Assembly: GCA_905221605.1 (NCBI GenBank)
Contig: CAJNDS010002440.1
Location: 204,485 to 268,484, forward strand
Direction: 5' to 3'
Source of the DNA: Symbiodinium natans
Taxonomy: Eukaryota > Sar > Dinophyceae > Suessiales > Symbiodiniaceae
DNA length: 64,000 nucleotides
Part shown: one piece after another, positions 54,367-64,000 of the stretch
Layout: each line of letters starts with the position of its first letter
How positions within the stretch are numbered: the stretch's first letter is position 1
Notes under the pieces: generated by a model
Databases searched by the model: none
What the model was told of the DNA's origin: nothing
What the model saw: the letters and a program-made list of their open reading frames with translations, nothing else
Program-made: the position numbers and the translations under genes

Positions 54367-56469
54367 TGTGGAGGCCACTTTCATGCGGTTGTCTTTTAGC
54401 TTGTGTTTAGCAGCCCTAAATGTTGTTCCTTGTTTACAGGAGATTTCGGAGATTTGCGTTGTTTTTGCGTTTGTTTGCTATTTTTGCAATGTACTTTTGC
54501 TTTTGTTTGCACGTAGACCTGTTTTGCTGGATTTTGTGCTGGATTGTTTTTTCAAGGTGCCTTGAGATCTGCAAGACTCTCAGAGACTTTTGCTAATTTT
54601 TGCGCCTACGGGCCATGTGTCTTCAACAGATTGCATCTGAGCCGCTGCTCGCTGAGCGCTCTCTTGCCTCAAGCAGCTCCTAGGCCACAGCTAGCGTACC
54701 TGCGCCATGTCTGCCACGTCGGAGCCTGATTTGTTGGCCGAAAAAAGTGCCCAGACGTAGTCCGTAGGGTCCATGTTTGTGCTTCCAAGGTGTCGCAAGC
54801 CCTTTGTAACTCGCTCAGCAAAGTACTCAGTGGAGGAGGTTGCCGAGGTCTTCAAGGCCGATTTTTGGCGATGCGAGAGGCTTCACATTCGTTGCGGGGC
54901 GCAGGCGCGGCCGGCCGGTGCGCGGCCGGAGGTGTTCAAGCTCATCCGTGCGCTGCTTGGTGGCCTAGCTGTGTATGGTTGTAGCAACAGCCATGCGCGG
55001 GGTCAAAGCTTTGGGTGCAAGAAACCAGTCATGCCTTCAGTCAGGTCCTTGGGTTGAGTCTAATATGAACCCTGAGGCAGGGTTTCCGTGGGTTTCCTTA
55101 GATTTCGTGCATGTGTTAAAACCTATTGGATGGTTTTGGTAGGTTCCTCAAGGGTTTCGTAAGGGTTTCCGTGGGATTTCGTGCAGTTTTTGAACTTTCC
55201 GGAGGTTTTCCTTGAATTTCTCTAAAGTTTTGTGAGGGGGTTCCGCGGATGTCCGTGGGTTTTGTCAAGTTTTGCCTTGGTTTTTTAAAAGCTTTCAGAT
55301 GGTTTCCCTGGGGTTTCCTTAAGGTTTGCGGGGTTTCAGTGGGTTTTGTTAGATTTTGCGTAGGTTTTTGAAGCTCTCGGAAGGTTTTTCTAATGTCTTG
55401 TGAAGGTTACCGTGGGTTTTCCATGGTTTTTGACAGCTTTGAAGGGGTTTCCGTGGGTTTCTTAGGGCTGTGTGAGGGTTTCCGCGGGGTTTCTGTGGGT
55501 TTTCTTATATAGGTCGTGCGCAGGTCTTTGAAGCTTCCAGTTCAGCTTTGTGAGGGTTCCTGCAAAATCTCCGCGGGGTTTCGATTGGTTTTCTCATGCT
55601 TTGCACGGCTTTGGAAAAAGATGTTAGAAGCTTCAGCGAGGGTTTCCATGAGCTTCCATGGCACCATGGATTTCCTCAGCGTTACTTCAAACTTTGGAAT
55701 TTGTCACATGATGCGGTCGGCGCTCGTCCAGATAGGCAAGATGCAAGCGGCGCAGTGTGTCGTGCGGCTTTGCAGCGCTGCCAGGTGAGGTTGTGGAGGT
55801 GGATGCTGATGGCAGGGAGAATCAGAAGTGACGCGGCCAGGCAGCCAGGAGCCGCTGGGGCTAACCCAGCTGTATTTTTCCGCAGGAGTAGGTTTTCCAT
55901 ATGTGCTCCGGGTCTTTGCGCAGGAAATTGTTCCGAGGCCAGATTCTGGGTCCGCTTTTGTGTGCAAAAGTCACGTCCGCTTGTGCGTGGCCTCCTCGGT
56001 GCCCGTTTCTATTATGTTGATCACTTCCGCAAGAAAGCTGCCTGTGGGGGGTCGTTGTTCTTTAAAAAAAAAATCTCCACGCTAGGAGCTTGCCTGTGGG
56101 TCAGAGTTGCTGTAGCGTCGCAATCTGGGGAGCGCAGGGGCTCGAAAAATGCAGATTTAGCGACACCAAAATTGGGGCCGCCAGGCGGCCCCAATTTTGG
56201 GGTCGCAGTTCCAGCCTTTTCATGTATTTACACATTATAATAAGGGAAGCTGGGTGCATTTCGTGGCCCCATTTTTGGGGCCGCGAGACGGCCCCATTTT
56301 TGGGGTCGCAAGTTTGAGCCCTGGGCTCACGCCGCTGGCAGCGTGCCTGCGCCTGCCCTTGTTCCAGGAGCCTTGGGGAGCAGCGTGCAGAACATAAGCT
56401 TGGGGATCAGGGGCTTGTCCGAAGCAGCTGCTTGCTTTTGTAATGCTGCAGCAGAAAGGGAGCTGCAAC
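54367..56469. repeat. Tandem unit 1 (2.1 kb)
   Basis: It starts TGTGGAGGCCACTTTCATG and ends GGGAGCTGCAAC, and is nearly identical to unit 2 apart from scattered single-base changes and a missing 464-bp block. It contains degenerate GGGTTTCCGTGGGTTTC repeats (about 55080-55510). A hairpin is formed by AAAATTGGGGCCG (56168-56180) and CGGCCCCAATTTT (56186-56198), next to GGCCCCATTTTTGGGGCC. ORFs inside are duplicated with the DNA and show no domain. Confidence 0.88.
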
Positions 56470-59037
56470 TGTGGAGGCCACTTTCATGCGGTTGTCTTTT
56501 AGCTTGTGTTTAGCAGCCCTAAATGTTGTTCCTTGTTTACAGGAGATTTCGGAGATTTGCGTTGTTTTGCGTTTGTTTGCTATTTTTGCAATGTACTTTT
56601 GCTTTTGTTTGCACGTAGACCTGTTTTGCTGGATTTTGTGCCGGATTGTTTTTTCAAGGTGCCTTGAGATCTGCAAGACTCTCAGAGACTTTTGCTAATT
56701 TTTGCGCCTACGGGCCATGTGTCTTCAACAGATTGCATCTGAGCCGCTGCTCGCTGAGCGCTCTCTTGCCTCAAGCAGCTCCTAGGCCACAGCTAGCGTA
56801 CTTGCGCCATGTCTGCCACGTCGGAGCCTGATTTGTTGGCCGAAAAAAGTGCCCAGACATAGTCCGTAGGGTCCATGTTTGTGCTTCCAAGGTGTCGCAA
56901 GCCCTTCGCAACTCGCTCAGCGAAGTACTCAGTGGAGGAGGTTGCCGAGGTCTTCAAGGCCGATTTTTGGCGATGCGAGAGGCTTCACATTCGTTGCGGG
57001 GCGCAGGCGCGGCCGGCCGGTGCGCGGCCGGAGGTGTCCAAGCTCATCCGTGCGCTGCTTGGTGGCCTAGCTGTGTATGGTTGTAGCAACAGCCATGCGC
57101 GGGGTCAAAGCTTTGGGTGCAAGAAACCAGTCATGCCTTCAGTCAGGTCCTTGGGTTGAGTCTGATATGAACCCTGAGGCAGGAAGTCAGTCTTGTTCTA
57201 TAGCAAGTTGTGACGTGGACGGTGAAGCCAGGCAGACGTGGACTGTATTCCTTTTTCTGAACCCGATTGGTGAAAGACCAATGTGTACCTTGACGTTCTG
57301 CCTGAAGGTGCGAAGTGCTTCTTAGACGGTCAGCGACCATTGATTCGTATGGCAGGCATGCCCCAGCTTCGGCGCTCCGGTTGAAACAGGTCCTCGCCAG
57401 AAGCAGAAGAACACCTCTTGCGTCCTTCACCCTTTAGGGGACGACCGGTAGTATAGTACTGACATTGGCGTGCGGTGATTGGGTGGCGGGTTTCCTGCAC
57501 CTGTCCTTTAATAACTTTGTAAATTGCCAAAGGGTGAATCCAGTCCTGATAAAGGGGTTTCCGCAGGGTTTCCGTTCATGTTTGTTAAGCTTCTGGAGGG
57601 TTTCCCTGGGTTTCCCTACAGTTTCGCGAGGGTTTCTGCGGGGTTTCTGAGGGTTTCCGTGGGTTTCCTTAGATTTCGTGCATGTGTTAAAACCTATTGG
57701 ATGGTTTTGGTAGGTTCCTCAAGGGTTTCGTGAGGGTTTCCGTGGGATTTCGTGCAGTTTTTGAACTTTCCGGAGGTTTTCCTTGAATTTCTCTAAAGTT
57801 TTGTGAGGGTTTCCGCGGATGTCCGTGGGTTTTGTCAAGTTTTGCCTTGGTTTTTTAAAAGCTTTCAGATGGTTTCCCTGGGGTTTTCTAAGGTTTGCGG
57901 GGTTTCAGTGGGTTTTGTTAGATTTTGCGTAGGTTTTTGAAGCTCTCGGAAGGTTTTTCTAATGTCTTGTGAAGGTTACCGTGGGTTTTCCATGGTTTTT
58001 GACAGCTTTGAAGGGGTTTCCGTGGGTTTCTTAGGGCTGTGTGAGGGTTTCCGCGGGGTTTCTGTGGGTTTTCTTATATAGGTCGTGCGCAGGTCTTTGA
58101 AGCTTCCAGTTCAGCTTTGTGAGGGTTCCTGCAAAATCTCCGCGGGGTTTCGATTGGTTTTCTCATGCTTTGCACGGCTTTGGAAAAAGATGTTAGAAGC
58201 TTCAGCGAGGGTTTCCATGAGCTTCCATGGCACCATGGATTTCCTCAGCGTTACTTCAAACTTTGGAATTTGTCACATGATGCGGTCGGCGCTCGTCCAG
58301 ATAGGCAAGATGCAAGCGGCGCAGTGTGTCGTGCGGCTTTGCAGCGCTGCCAGGTGAGGTTGTGGAGGTGGATGCTGATGGCAGGGAGAATCAGAAGTGA
58401 CGCGGCCAGGCAGCCAGGAGCCGCTGGGGCTAACCCAGCTGTATTTTTCCGCAGGAGTAGGTTTTCCATATGTGCTCCGGGTCTTTGCGCAGGAAATTGT
58501 TCCGAGGCCAGATTCTGGGTCCGCTTTTGTGTGCAAAAGTCACGTCCGCTTGTGCGTGGCCTCCTCGGTGCCCGTTTCTATTATGTTGATCACTTCCGCA
58601 AGAAAGCTGCCTGTGGGGGGTCGTTGTTCTTTAAAAAAAAAATCTCCACGCTAGGAGCTTGCCTGTGGGTCAGAGTTGCTGTAGCGTCGCAATCTGGGGA
58701 GCGCAGGGGCTCGAAAAATGCAGATTTAGCGACACCAAAATTGGGGCCGCCAGGCGGCCCCAATTTTGGGGTCGCAGTTCCAGCCTTTTCATGTATTTAC
58801 ACATTATAATAAGGGAAGCTGGGTGCATTTCGTGGCCCCATTTTTGGGGCCGCGAGACGGCCCCATTTTTGGGGTCGCAAGTTTGAGCCCTGGGCTCACG
58901 CCGCTGGCAGCGTGCCTGCGCCTGCCCTTGTTCCAGGAGCCTTGGGGAGCAGCGTGCAGAACATAAGCTTGGGGATCAGGGGCTTGTCCGAAGCAGCTGC
59001 TTGCTTTTGTAATGCTGCAGCAGAAAGGGAGCTGCAA
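56470..59037. repeat. Tandem unit 2 (2.57 kb)
   Basis: This is the second copy of the unit, with an extra 57183-57646 block not found in unit 1. In unit 1 the flanks are joined at GAGGCAG/GGTTTCC, which suggests that unit 1 lost the block by recombination between short repeats. The hairpin pair recurs at about 58737-58767. Confidence 0.88.
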
Positions 59038-59516
59038 CGGTGCCCGTTTCTATTATGTTGATCACTTCCGCAAGAAAGCTGCCTGTGGGGGGTCGTTGTT
59101 CTTTAAAAAAAAAATCTCCACGCTAGGAGCTTGCCTGTGGGTCAGAGTTGCTGTAGCGTCGCAATCTGGGGAGCGCAGGGGCTCGAAAAATGCAGATTTA
59201 GCGACACCAAAATTGGGGCCGCCAGGCGGCCCCAATTTTGGGGTCGCAGTTCCAGCCTTTTCATGTATTTACACATTATAATAAGGGAAGCTGGGTGCAT
59301 TTCGTGGCCCCATTTTTGGGGCCGCGAGACGGCCCCATTTTTGGGGTCGCAAGTTTGAGCCCTGGGCTCACGCCGCTGGCAGCGTGCCTGCGCCTGCCCT
59401 TGTTCCAGGAGCCTTGGGGAGCAGCGTGCAGAACATAAGCTTGGGGATCAGGGGCTTGTCCGAACGAAGCAGCTGCTTGCTTTTGTAATGCTGCAGCAGA
59501 AAGGGAGCTGCAACGG
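59038..59516. repeat. Tandem unit 3 (partial, 0.48 kb)
   Basis: It repeats the last 472 bp of unit 2 (58566-59037) almost exactly, hairpins included, with a CGAA slip near 59461. Its end runs straight into the 5' side of the plus-strand copia ORF. Confidence 0.9.
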
Positions 59517-62500
59517 TACACCCCCACGACATACCAGTGGAGCTCATGTGAGGAGTCCAAGAGGTGGACGAGAGCGTGGAAGCTCTGTGCCCATCATGGA
59601 TGCTGAGACAAGGCGAAGGGTAGACCCTTTTCCGGGTTTGGGAAATCCCAACCCACTGTGGGTGCAAGGTTTGGCACAAGGAAGCCAACCTGTGTATGGC
59701 CCAGTGCCCAGAGGTCGAACTCCCGCCAGAAGCCCTCATGGGGTAGCTACTGGAGCACCCCAACAGACAATGGGAGGCCCTTCGTTTCCCCCTGGTTTGC
59801 CTCAGCAAGCGGTAGGAAGTCCTTCGTTACCACCAGGACTATCCACTGGACCTCCTCAACCTGTGGTGACACCATCACAAACATCACCCGACGTGCAAGG
59901 GTTGACGAGACAAGTGCGAGAATTGGAAAGCATGATGCAGCAACTGGTTGTGCAGCAACAGCAGTTTATGCAAACGATGACTTCGTCCATGGTGCAGCAA
60001 CAGCAGCAGCATCAGCAGTGGATGATACAGCAGCATCAGCAACAGCAGCCACAGCAACAGCAACAGGTGAATCCCCCCTTACCTCAGGATGGTGTTCCTG
60101 AGAACATGCCCAGTTCTTCTTCGGGATGTCAAGGTGCATCGCCAGTGGGTACTCCTGCGAAGGGGACCCAGCTTTTTCGGATGGCGAGCCCAAGTCCCCC
60201 ACTGAGACCTCCACCTCTGGAGCAAGAAAGGGAAAGGGATGTGTTTGCTCGATCGGACAAATGGTTGCCCAGTTTGCCGACCATTGACTTTTCGTCTTGG
60301 AAGGATCGCATCTCTGAAGCTCTTGGATTCTTGACCTGGATGGAGAAGCTGACCAGTTGGGTTGGTTTGGGTTCAGAAGTGTTTCCCAATGAGCTCATGC
60401 ATGCGGTGAAGACTCAAGAAGAGTCTCGGCTGAAACAGGATCGACTTACTGTGGAGCAACAGAAGAGGTCGACGAGGCTGATGCACATCCTGCGACAGAC
60501 TTTTGCAAATCATGAGAAGAGTTCTCTGATTTTGCAGACATATGTTGAAAGTGAGAGCACTTATCAACAATCTGGTTTTGTGGCTTTGAGATTGCTGGCG
60601 AAGGAGTTTTGCCTGAAGTCGCGAGCTGAATGCCTGTTCTTTCGGTCGCAGCTGGTGAATCAAACCGTGAAAGCACCCAGTATTCCGGAGATCATTCGAA
60701 AGATTGAGCATGAGTTGAACAAGTACACCAAGCTGCTCAATAGTCTTGATCCCGATGTGCATGCTGGTGGTTTGCAGATCCAAGAAGCGGATTCGGTTAT
60801 GGTTTTGCTGCGCAGTTTGCCAGATCGGTGTAGAAGCCATTGCTTGTTGCATGGCGATAGTGAATCGTTTGAAGATCTGAAAAGAGTTGCTCTGAAGTTT
60901 GAGGTGCAACAAAGGGTGTGGTCAGAAGCCCCTGGCACGAAGCTTCAACCTTTTCGAGATCCCAATGAGGGAAAGGGCAACGAAGGAAAACCAAAAGGCA
61001 AAGGAAAGGAACAGAAAGGCAAGCGCGAATCAAGCAAAGGTGCTGGCAAACGAGCTTCAAGCCAGAACAAGAAGGATGTGGAGTGCTATGTGTGTGGTGG
61101 AAAGGGACATTATGCCCGCGATTGCTGGTATAAGGAGGGAGATTCAGGCAAGAAGCCCAATTCCCCCAATGCTAAGGCGAAAGCCAAGGCAAAAGGAGAT
61201 CCCAAGAAGAAGCCCGAAAAGGGAAAGCCCAAAGGAAAAGGCAAAGGAAAGGGGAAGACAGTTGCTGAAGTCTCCCAAGAGGGTGAGTCGAGTGACTACC
61301 AGCTAACTGGAGGTGAATGGAATGAACCTGAGTCAGAGGCCCGAGTGGAATCTGTGTTGCAACCTCTGGAAGAATTGCTCGATGAAGTGAGAAAAGAGTG
61401 GATTCCCCGGAGTACTGATGAGATAGATTGGTCATGGGAAGTTGAGACGAGAGTCCGGATTGCCGAGTTGGAGCATCGGATCTCTACCGATTTATCTCAG
61501 ATGTTGCCATCTAAGTCAGTTCGGTCTTTGATGAAACCTCCGATGAATCAAGTCAAAAGCATGGAAAAGGATGATGCAAGCAAATGGTGGTTGATTGACT
61601 CAGGAGCATCGGTGACTGTGATTGCGAAAAGATACTTGGATGAGTTCCAGATCTTGGATCGGAAGGCGTTGGGACCTAATGAGAGGTACTCAGCAGCCAA
61701 CGATACCCCGGTGAATGTCTTCGAGCGAGTTCGCATCCGAGCCTTGCTGCCTATGTATGAAGGAAAGCAGTATCTTGGTTTGACATCGGTGTGTGTGACT
61801 GGAGTTGTAGCAGATGTGGCTCACAACATCTTGAGCACCGAGCAGATGGTGAATACTGGTTGGGAAGTGAAGTTCACTCGAAGAGAGATTTCGCTGCGAC
61901 ACGAGAAGAAAGGAGTCATGGGATATGGAGTATCCTGGGCTGGATGTCCTTGGATCTACCTGCAAGGTGATGCTGGAAAGCGAAAGAAAGTAACCTTTGG
62001 AAGAACTGAGGTTCGACCCATGGATGTGGATGATGGCCAACGACCGATGGAGGTTGATCAGATGCAGTCAGTGCAGTCAATGACCAAGAAAAAGCAAGAA
62101 GAAATGGAGCTGCATCGGATGCGAGGCCACATTCCTTTTTCGTCCGAATGTCCTCATTGTCGGATGACAAGAGGAACAACCCAGCATCGTCGGACCAAGG
62201 ATGCTCAAGACCGACCCGTGGCGTTGCAAGCAGATTTCTGCTTCATCAACCTGGTAACTGGTACTTTTGCGAAAGACCAGCCGACGGCTCCCAACATGAA
62301 AGTACTGGTCATGACTGAAATGTCAACCAGAATGATTGGATGTCTGTTGGTAGGGACCAATGCTGACAATACCTCCAGCTGGATTCGTTATTGGATGAAT
62401 GCTTTCGGACTGGACATTGCAGGGTCTGCTGTACTGTTGAGGACAGACAGCGAGACAGCGGTGAGCGCCCTCATCAAGAGAGCCAATCTGGGGATTAGGA

Positions 62501-64000
62501 TTGTGACCCAAAGAGCACCTCCGCAGGGACATGAAGCGGTTGGTGGTGTGGAAAGGGCAGTGAGAACACTCAAGGAGTTGTTCAGCACGGTGAGGTTGGA
62601 TCTACGAGCGCAGGGCTTTGACTTGAAGAGAAGTCCTCGAGCGTTTGAGTTTGGTCTGATTTACTGTGCTGCAATGCACAATCACCATGCAGCTGCCTTT
62701 GATGGGAAGAAATCACCCCAGGAGTTGGTACTACAGAGATCCCTCCATGAGTGTGGATCGTCGTTGATAGGTGCTACAGTTCTGGCTGAGCTACCGGATT
62801 CGATGAAAACCACGGCGCTCTCCCGGTTTGTGGAAGCAGCCTATGTGTACCCTGAAGTTGGTGGCTTGACTCATGTTGTGAGTGCCATGGTGGATGGTTG
62901 TCCAAAACACTTTCGAGCAAAGTCCATCAAGCACATCGTTCCGTTGAAGATTGGGTTGGAGCATTGTCAACATTTGCTCAAGGAGCATGATCCATCGGAT
63001 ACATTGGCTCCCCCGATTCTGAAGGAGAAAGAGGATGGTGTGCCCGATCGGATTGAAGGTGAAGCGGACAAGGCCTTTGAGGGCCGAGTGTCTGATGGAC
63101 CGACCACAGACATGAGCAAAGTTGGACCTCCAGCTGCATGGGTGAAGGAACATGGTGGCACAGCGAACTGTCCTGCGTGTGGTCCAAAAAGAGGAAAAGC
63201 CAACCACAATGCTGAATGCCGAAAACGGTATGATGATTGGTTGAAAGCTCAACGACAACGGTTGGAATCGAAAGAACCAACAGAGGAAACTCCAAAAATG
63301 GACCAGAGAAGCTCAAAGGATGCGGGGGTGATGGAGTCTGGAAGTGAGCCTTCACTCCTGAAACGCCCGAAGATCACCTATGAGAGTCGACCAGATCCCA
63401 AGTTGGAGGAGAGGCAAAGCGTCCCAACACCTGCGACAGAAGTTGTGGATGTTGACATGGAGGATTTTGAGGATCCAAGTTTGCCTTACCAAGGGATTCC
63501 AGATGAGGCAATGGAACCTGGATACTTCGAAGGAGAAACTCCCGCTGAGGATGAAGCGATCCCAATGGAGGAAGAAAAACCTCAAATGGATGTGGATTCA
63601 GTTCCAAATGAGTCCAGTCGAGTTCCCCGGCGTTTAGAGAGTTTAACTTCAGATGTGAACTCAGTTCCAGATGAGTCCAATCGAGTTCCCCGGCTGATCA
63701 ATCGTATTTATTTAGACCCAAGACTCGATGTGCCTCAAGGTCCTATTAAAATGGTAAGCAGTGACGAGAGTCCGAAGTTGGTACATGTGACCAATTCGAT
63801 TCTGCTCAACAAGAATAGCACTTTCCCGGAGTCCATGAAGGTGTGTGGATCCCAAGTTTGGCTGGCAAGACCCACGAGTGTTCTGTCTGAGATAGATGGA
63901 TGTCCATTAGATGTGGATAAAACAGTGGAAGGCCGGCGAACTGAGCTGCAGAGTATGACTGCTCACAAAGCAGGGAGAGTGGTTGGAGCAGACGAGGCTC
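59488..64000 (+). mobile_element. Plus-strand Ty1/copia element, 5' part
   Basis: The element enters from the tandem units at about 59516 and is cut by the window edge before RT/RNase H. No LTR can be confirmed: the preceding tandem units could include it, but they do not end in an obvious CA followed by a tRNA primer site. Confidence 0.75.
59596..64000 (+). CDS. Ty1/copia Gag-Pol polyprotein, open to the window edge
   Basis: A single plus-strand frame runs without a stop from 59359 past 64000; the ATG at 59596 (MDAETRRRVDPF) is a likely start, 59488 an alternative. In order: a Pro/Gln-rich N-terminus with a poly-Gln stretch (about 59990-60070); a gag core (KWLPSLPTIDFSSWKDR, SVMVLLRSLPDRCRSH); a Lys-rich tract and CCHC knuckle CYVCGGKGHYARDC (61084); a retropepsin WWLIDSGASVTVIAKR (61585); an integrase start MRGHIPFSSECPHC; and a core with DFCFIN, LRTDSETAV and GHEAVGGVERAVRTLKE (62130-62580). 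The last part (PRLINRIYLDPR, ELQSMTAHKAG) leads to the reverse transcriptase beyond the window. It has no frame break and may be an active copy. Confidence 0.88.
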   Translation, partial: MDAETRRRVDPFPGLGNPNPLWVQGLAQGSQPVYGPVPRGRTPARSPHGVATGAPQQTMGGPSFPPGLPQQAVGSPSLPPGLSTGPPQPVVTPSQTSPDVQGLTRQVRELESMMQQLVVQQQQFMQTMTSSMVQQQQQHQQWMIQQHQQQQPQQQQQVNPPLPQDGVPENMPSSSSGCQGASPVGTPAKGTQLFRMASPSPPLRPPPLEQERERDVFARSDKWLPSLPTIDFSSWKDRISEALGFLTWMEKLTSWVGLGSEVFPNELMHAVKTQEESRLKQDRLTVEQQKRSTRLMHILRQTFANHEKSSLILQTYVESESTYQQSGFVALRLLAKEFCLKSRAECLFFRSQLVNQTVKAPSIPEIIRKIEHELNKYTKLLNSLDPDVHAGGLQIQEADSVMVLLRSLPDRCRSHCLLHGDSESFEDLKRVALKFEVQQRVWSEAPGTKLQPFRDPNEGKGNEGKPKGKGKEQKGKRESSKGAGKRASSQNKKDVECYVCGGKGHYARDCWYKEGDSGKKPNSPNAKAKAKAKGDPKKKPEKGKPKGKGKGKGKTVAEVSQEGESSDYQLTGGEWNEPESEARVESVLQPLEELLDEVRKEWIPRSTDEIDWSWEVETRVRIAELEHRISTDLSQMLPSKSVRSLMKPPMNQVKSMEKDDASKWWLIDSGASVTVIAKRYLDEFQILDRKALGPNERYSAANDTPVNVFERVRIRALLPMYEGKQYLGLTSVCVTGVVADVAHNILSTEQMVNTGWEVKFTRREISLRHEKKGVMGYGVSWAGCPWIYLQGDAGKRKKVTFGRTEVRPMDVDDGQRPMEVDQMQSVQSMTKKKQEEMELHRMRGHIPFSSECPHCRMTRGTTQHRRTKDAQDRPVALQADFCFINLVTGTFAKDQPTAPNMKVLVMTEMSTRMIGCLLVGTNADNTSSWIRYWMNAFGLDIAGSAVLLRTDSETAVSALIKRANLGIRIVTQRAPPQGHEAVGGVERAVRTLKELFSTVRLDLRAQGFDLKRSPRAFEFGLIYCAAMHNHHAAAFDGKKSPQELVLQRSLHECGSSLIGATVLAELPDSMKTTALSRFVEAAYVYPEVGGLTHVVSAMVDGCPKHFRAKSIKHIVPLKIGLEHCQHLLKEHDPSDTLAPPILKEKEDGVPDRIEGEADKAFEGRVSDGPTTDMSKVGPPAAWVKEHGGTANCPACGPKRGKANHNAECRKRYDDWLKAQRQRLESKEPTEETPKMDQRSSKDAGVMESGSEPSLLKRPKITYESRPDPKLEERQSVPTPATEVVDVDMEDFEDPSLPYQGIPDEAMEPGYFEGETPAEDEAIPMEEEKPQMDVDSVPNESSRVPRRLESLTSDVNSVPDESNRVPRLINRIYLDPRLDVPQGPIKMVSSDESPKLVHVTNSILLNKNSTFPESMKVCGSQVWLARPTSVLSEIDGCPLDVDKTVEGRRTELQSMTAHKAGRVVGADEA

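Noticed and set aside
55596-56240. A 214-aa ORF conserved in two copies (also 58165-58809)
   Set aside because: The identity follows from recent DNA duplication. The frame has no domain and overlaps hairpins and simple repeats.

Overview
The window looks like nuclear DNA of a dinoflagellate, probably of the Suessiales/Symbiodiniaceae type (moderate confidence). The reasons are intron-dense genes whose introns are short inverted-repeat elements with 3-8 bp target duplications (introners, known from dinoflagellates), splice donors that often read GA or GC, TTTAGGG-type repeats, and Ty1/copia and LINE retroelements carrying extra domains. No rRNA, tRNA, CRISPR array or bacterial-style operon was seen.

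Left half (1 to about 32.7 kb). All recognisable genes are on the minus strand and broken into short exons: a kinesin motor gene (about 1.0-3.9 kb); a truncated paralogue (4.5-5.9 kb) and a fuller copy (6.3-10.3 kb) of a membrane-bound family-2 glycosyltransferase; a caspase-like peptidase fused to ankyrin repeats (10.4-13.1 kb); a long run of ankyrin, R3H and ZZ-finger exons (13.4-19.1 kb); unassigned exons (21-28 kb), including a putative secreted protein (24.8-26.6 kb); and a GT4 glycosyltransferase fused to a 5'(3')-nucleotidase-type HAD domain (28.4-32.7 kb). About 40 interstitial TTTAGGG/CCCTAAA arrays lie in introns and intergenic DNA, in both orientations.

The main result concerns how these arrays sit in genes. 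At three places an array lies inside coding sequence between exact direct duplications of 12, 20 or 28 bp. Removing the array plus one copy restores an uninterrupted, family-consistent protein. A fourth 25-bp case lies in non-coding DNA. Each coding duplication contains CAG followed by GA or GC, so one copy can supply the acceptor and the other a GA/GC donor. Other arrays are embedded inside introners, at one fixed site in three of four copies of one family. Two paralogous glycosyltransferase copies, one with and one without an inserted element, show an insertion directly.

Right half (about 32.7-64 kb). No telomere-type arrays occur here and open frames are long and intronless. A plus-strand LINE (35.6-40.05 kb) encodes endonuclease, reverse transcriptase, zinc fingers and a C-terminal ubiquitin-specific-protease domain, followed by three hairpins with identical loops and covarying stems. 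Next comes an intronless set of plus-strand ORFs (40.2-47.3 kb: unknown, kinase-like, GT32-like, zinc-finger/proline-rich) sharing a GGACACTGTCC motif. A decayed minus-strand copia element (about 48.3-54.3 kb) lacks integrase and most of RT but keeps RNase H, a C-terminal domain with a PCTGG motif, and a small membrane ORF. A recent tandem duplication (54.37-59.52 kb) separates it from a plus-strand copia polyprotein that is open from 59.6 kb to the window edge.

Several left-half genes and the LINE carry single-base frame breaks, some in homopolymers. They could be real decay or uncorrected sequence error; this cannot be settled from the window.
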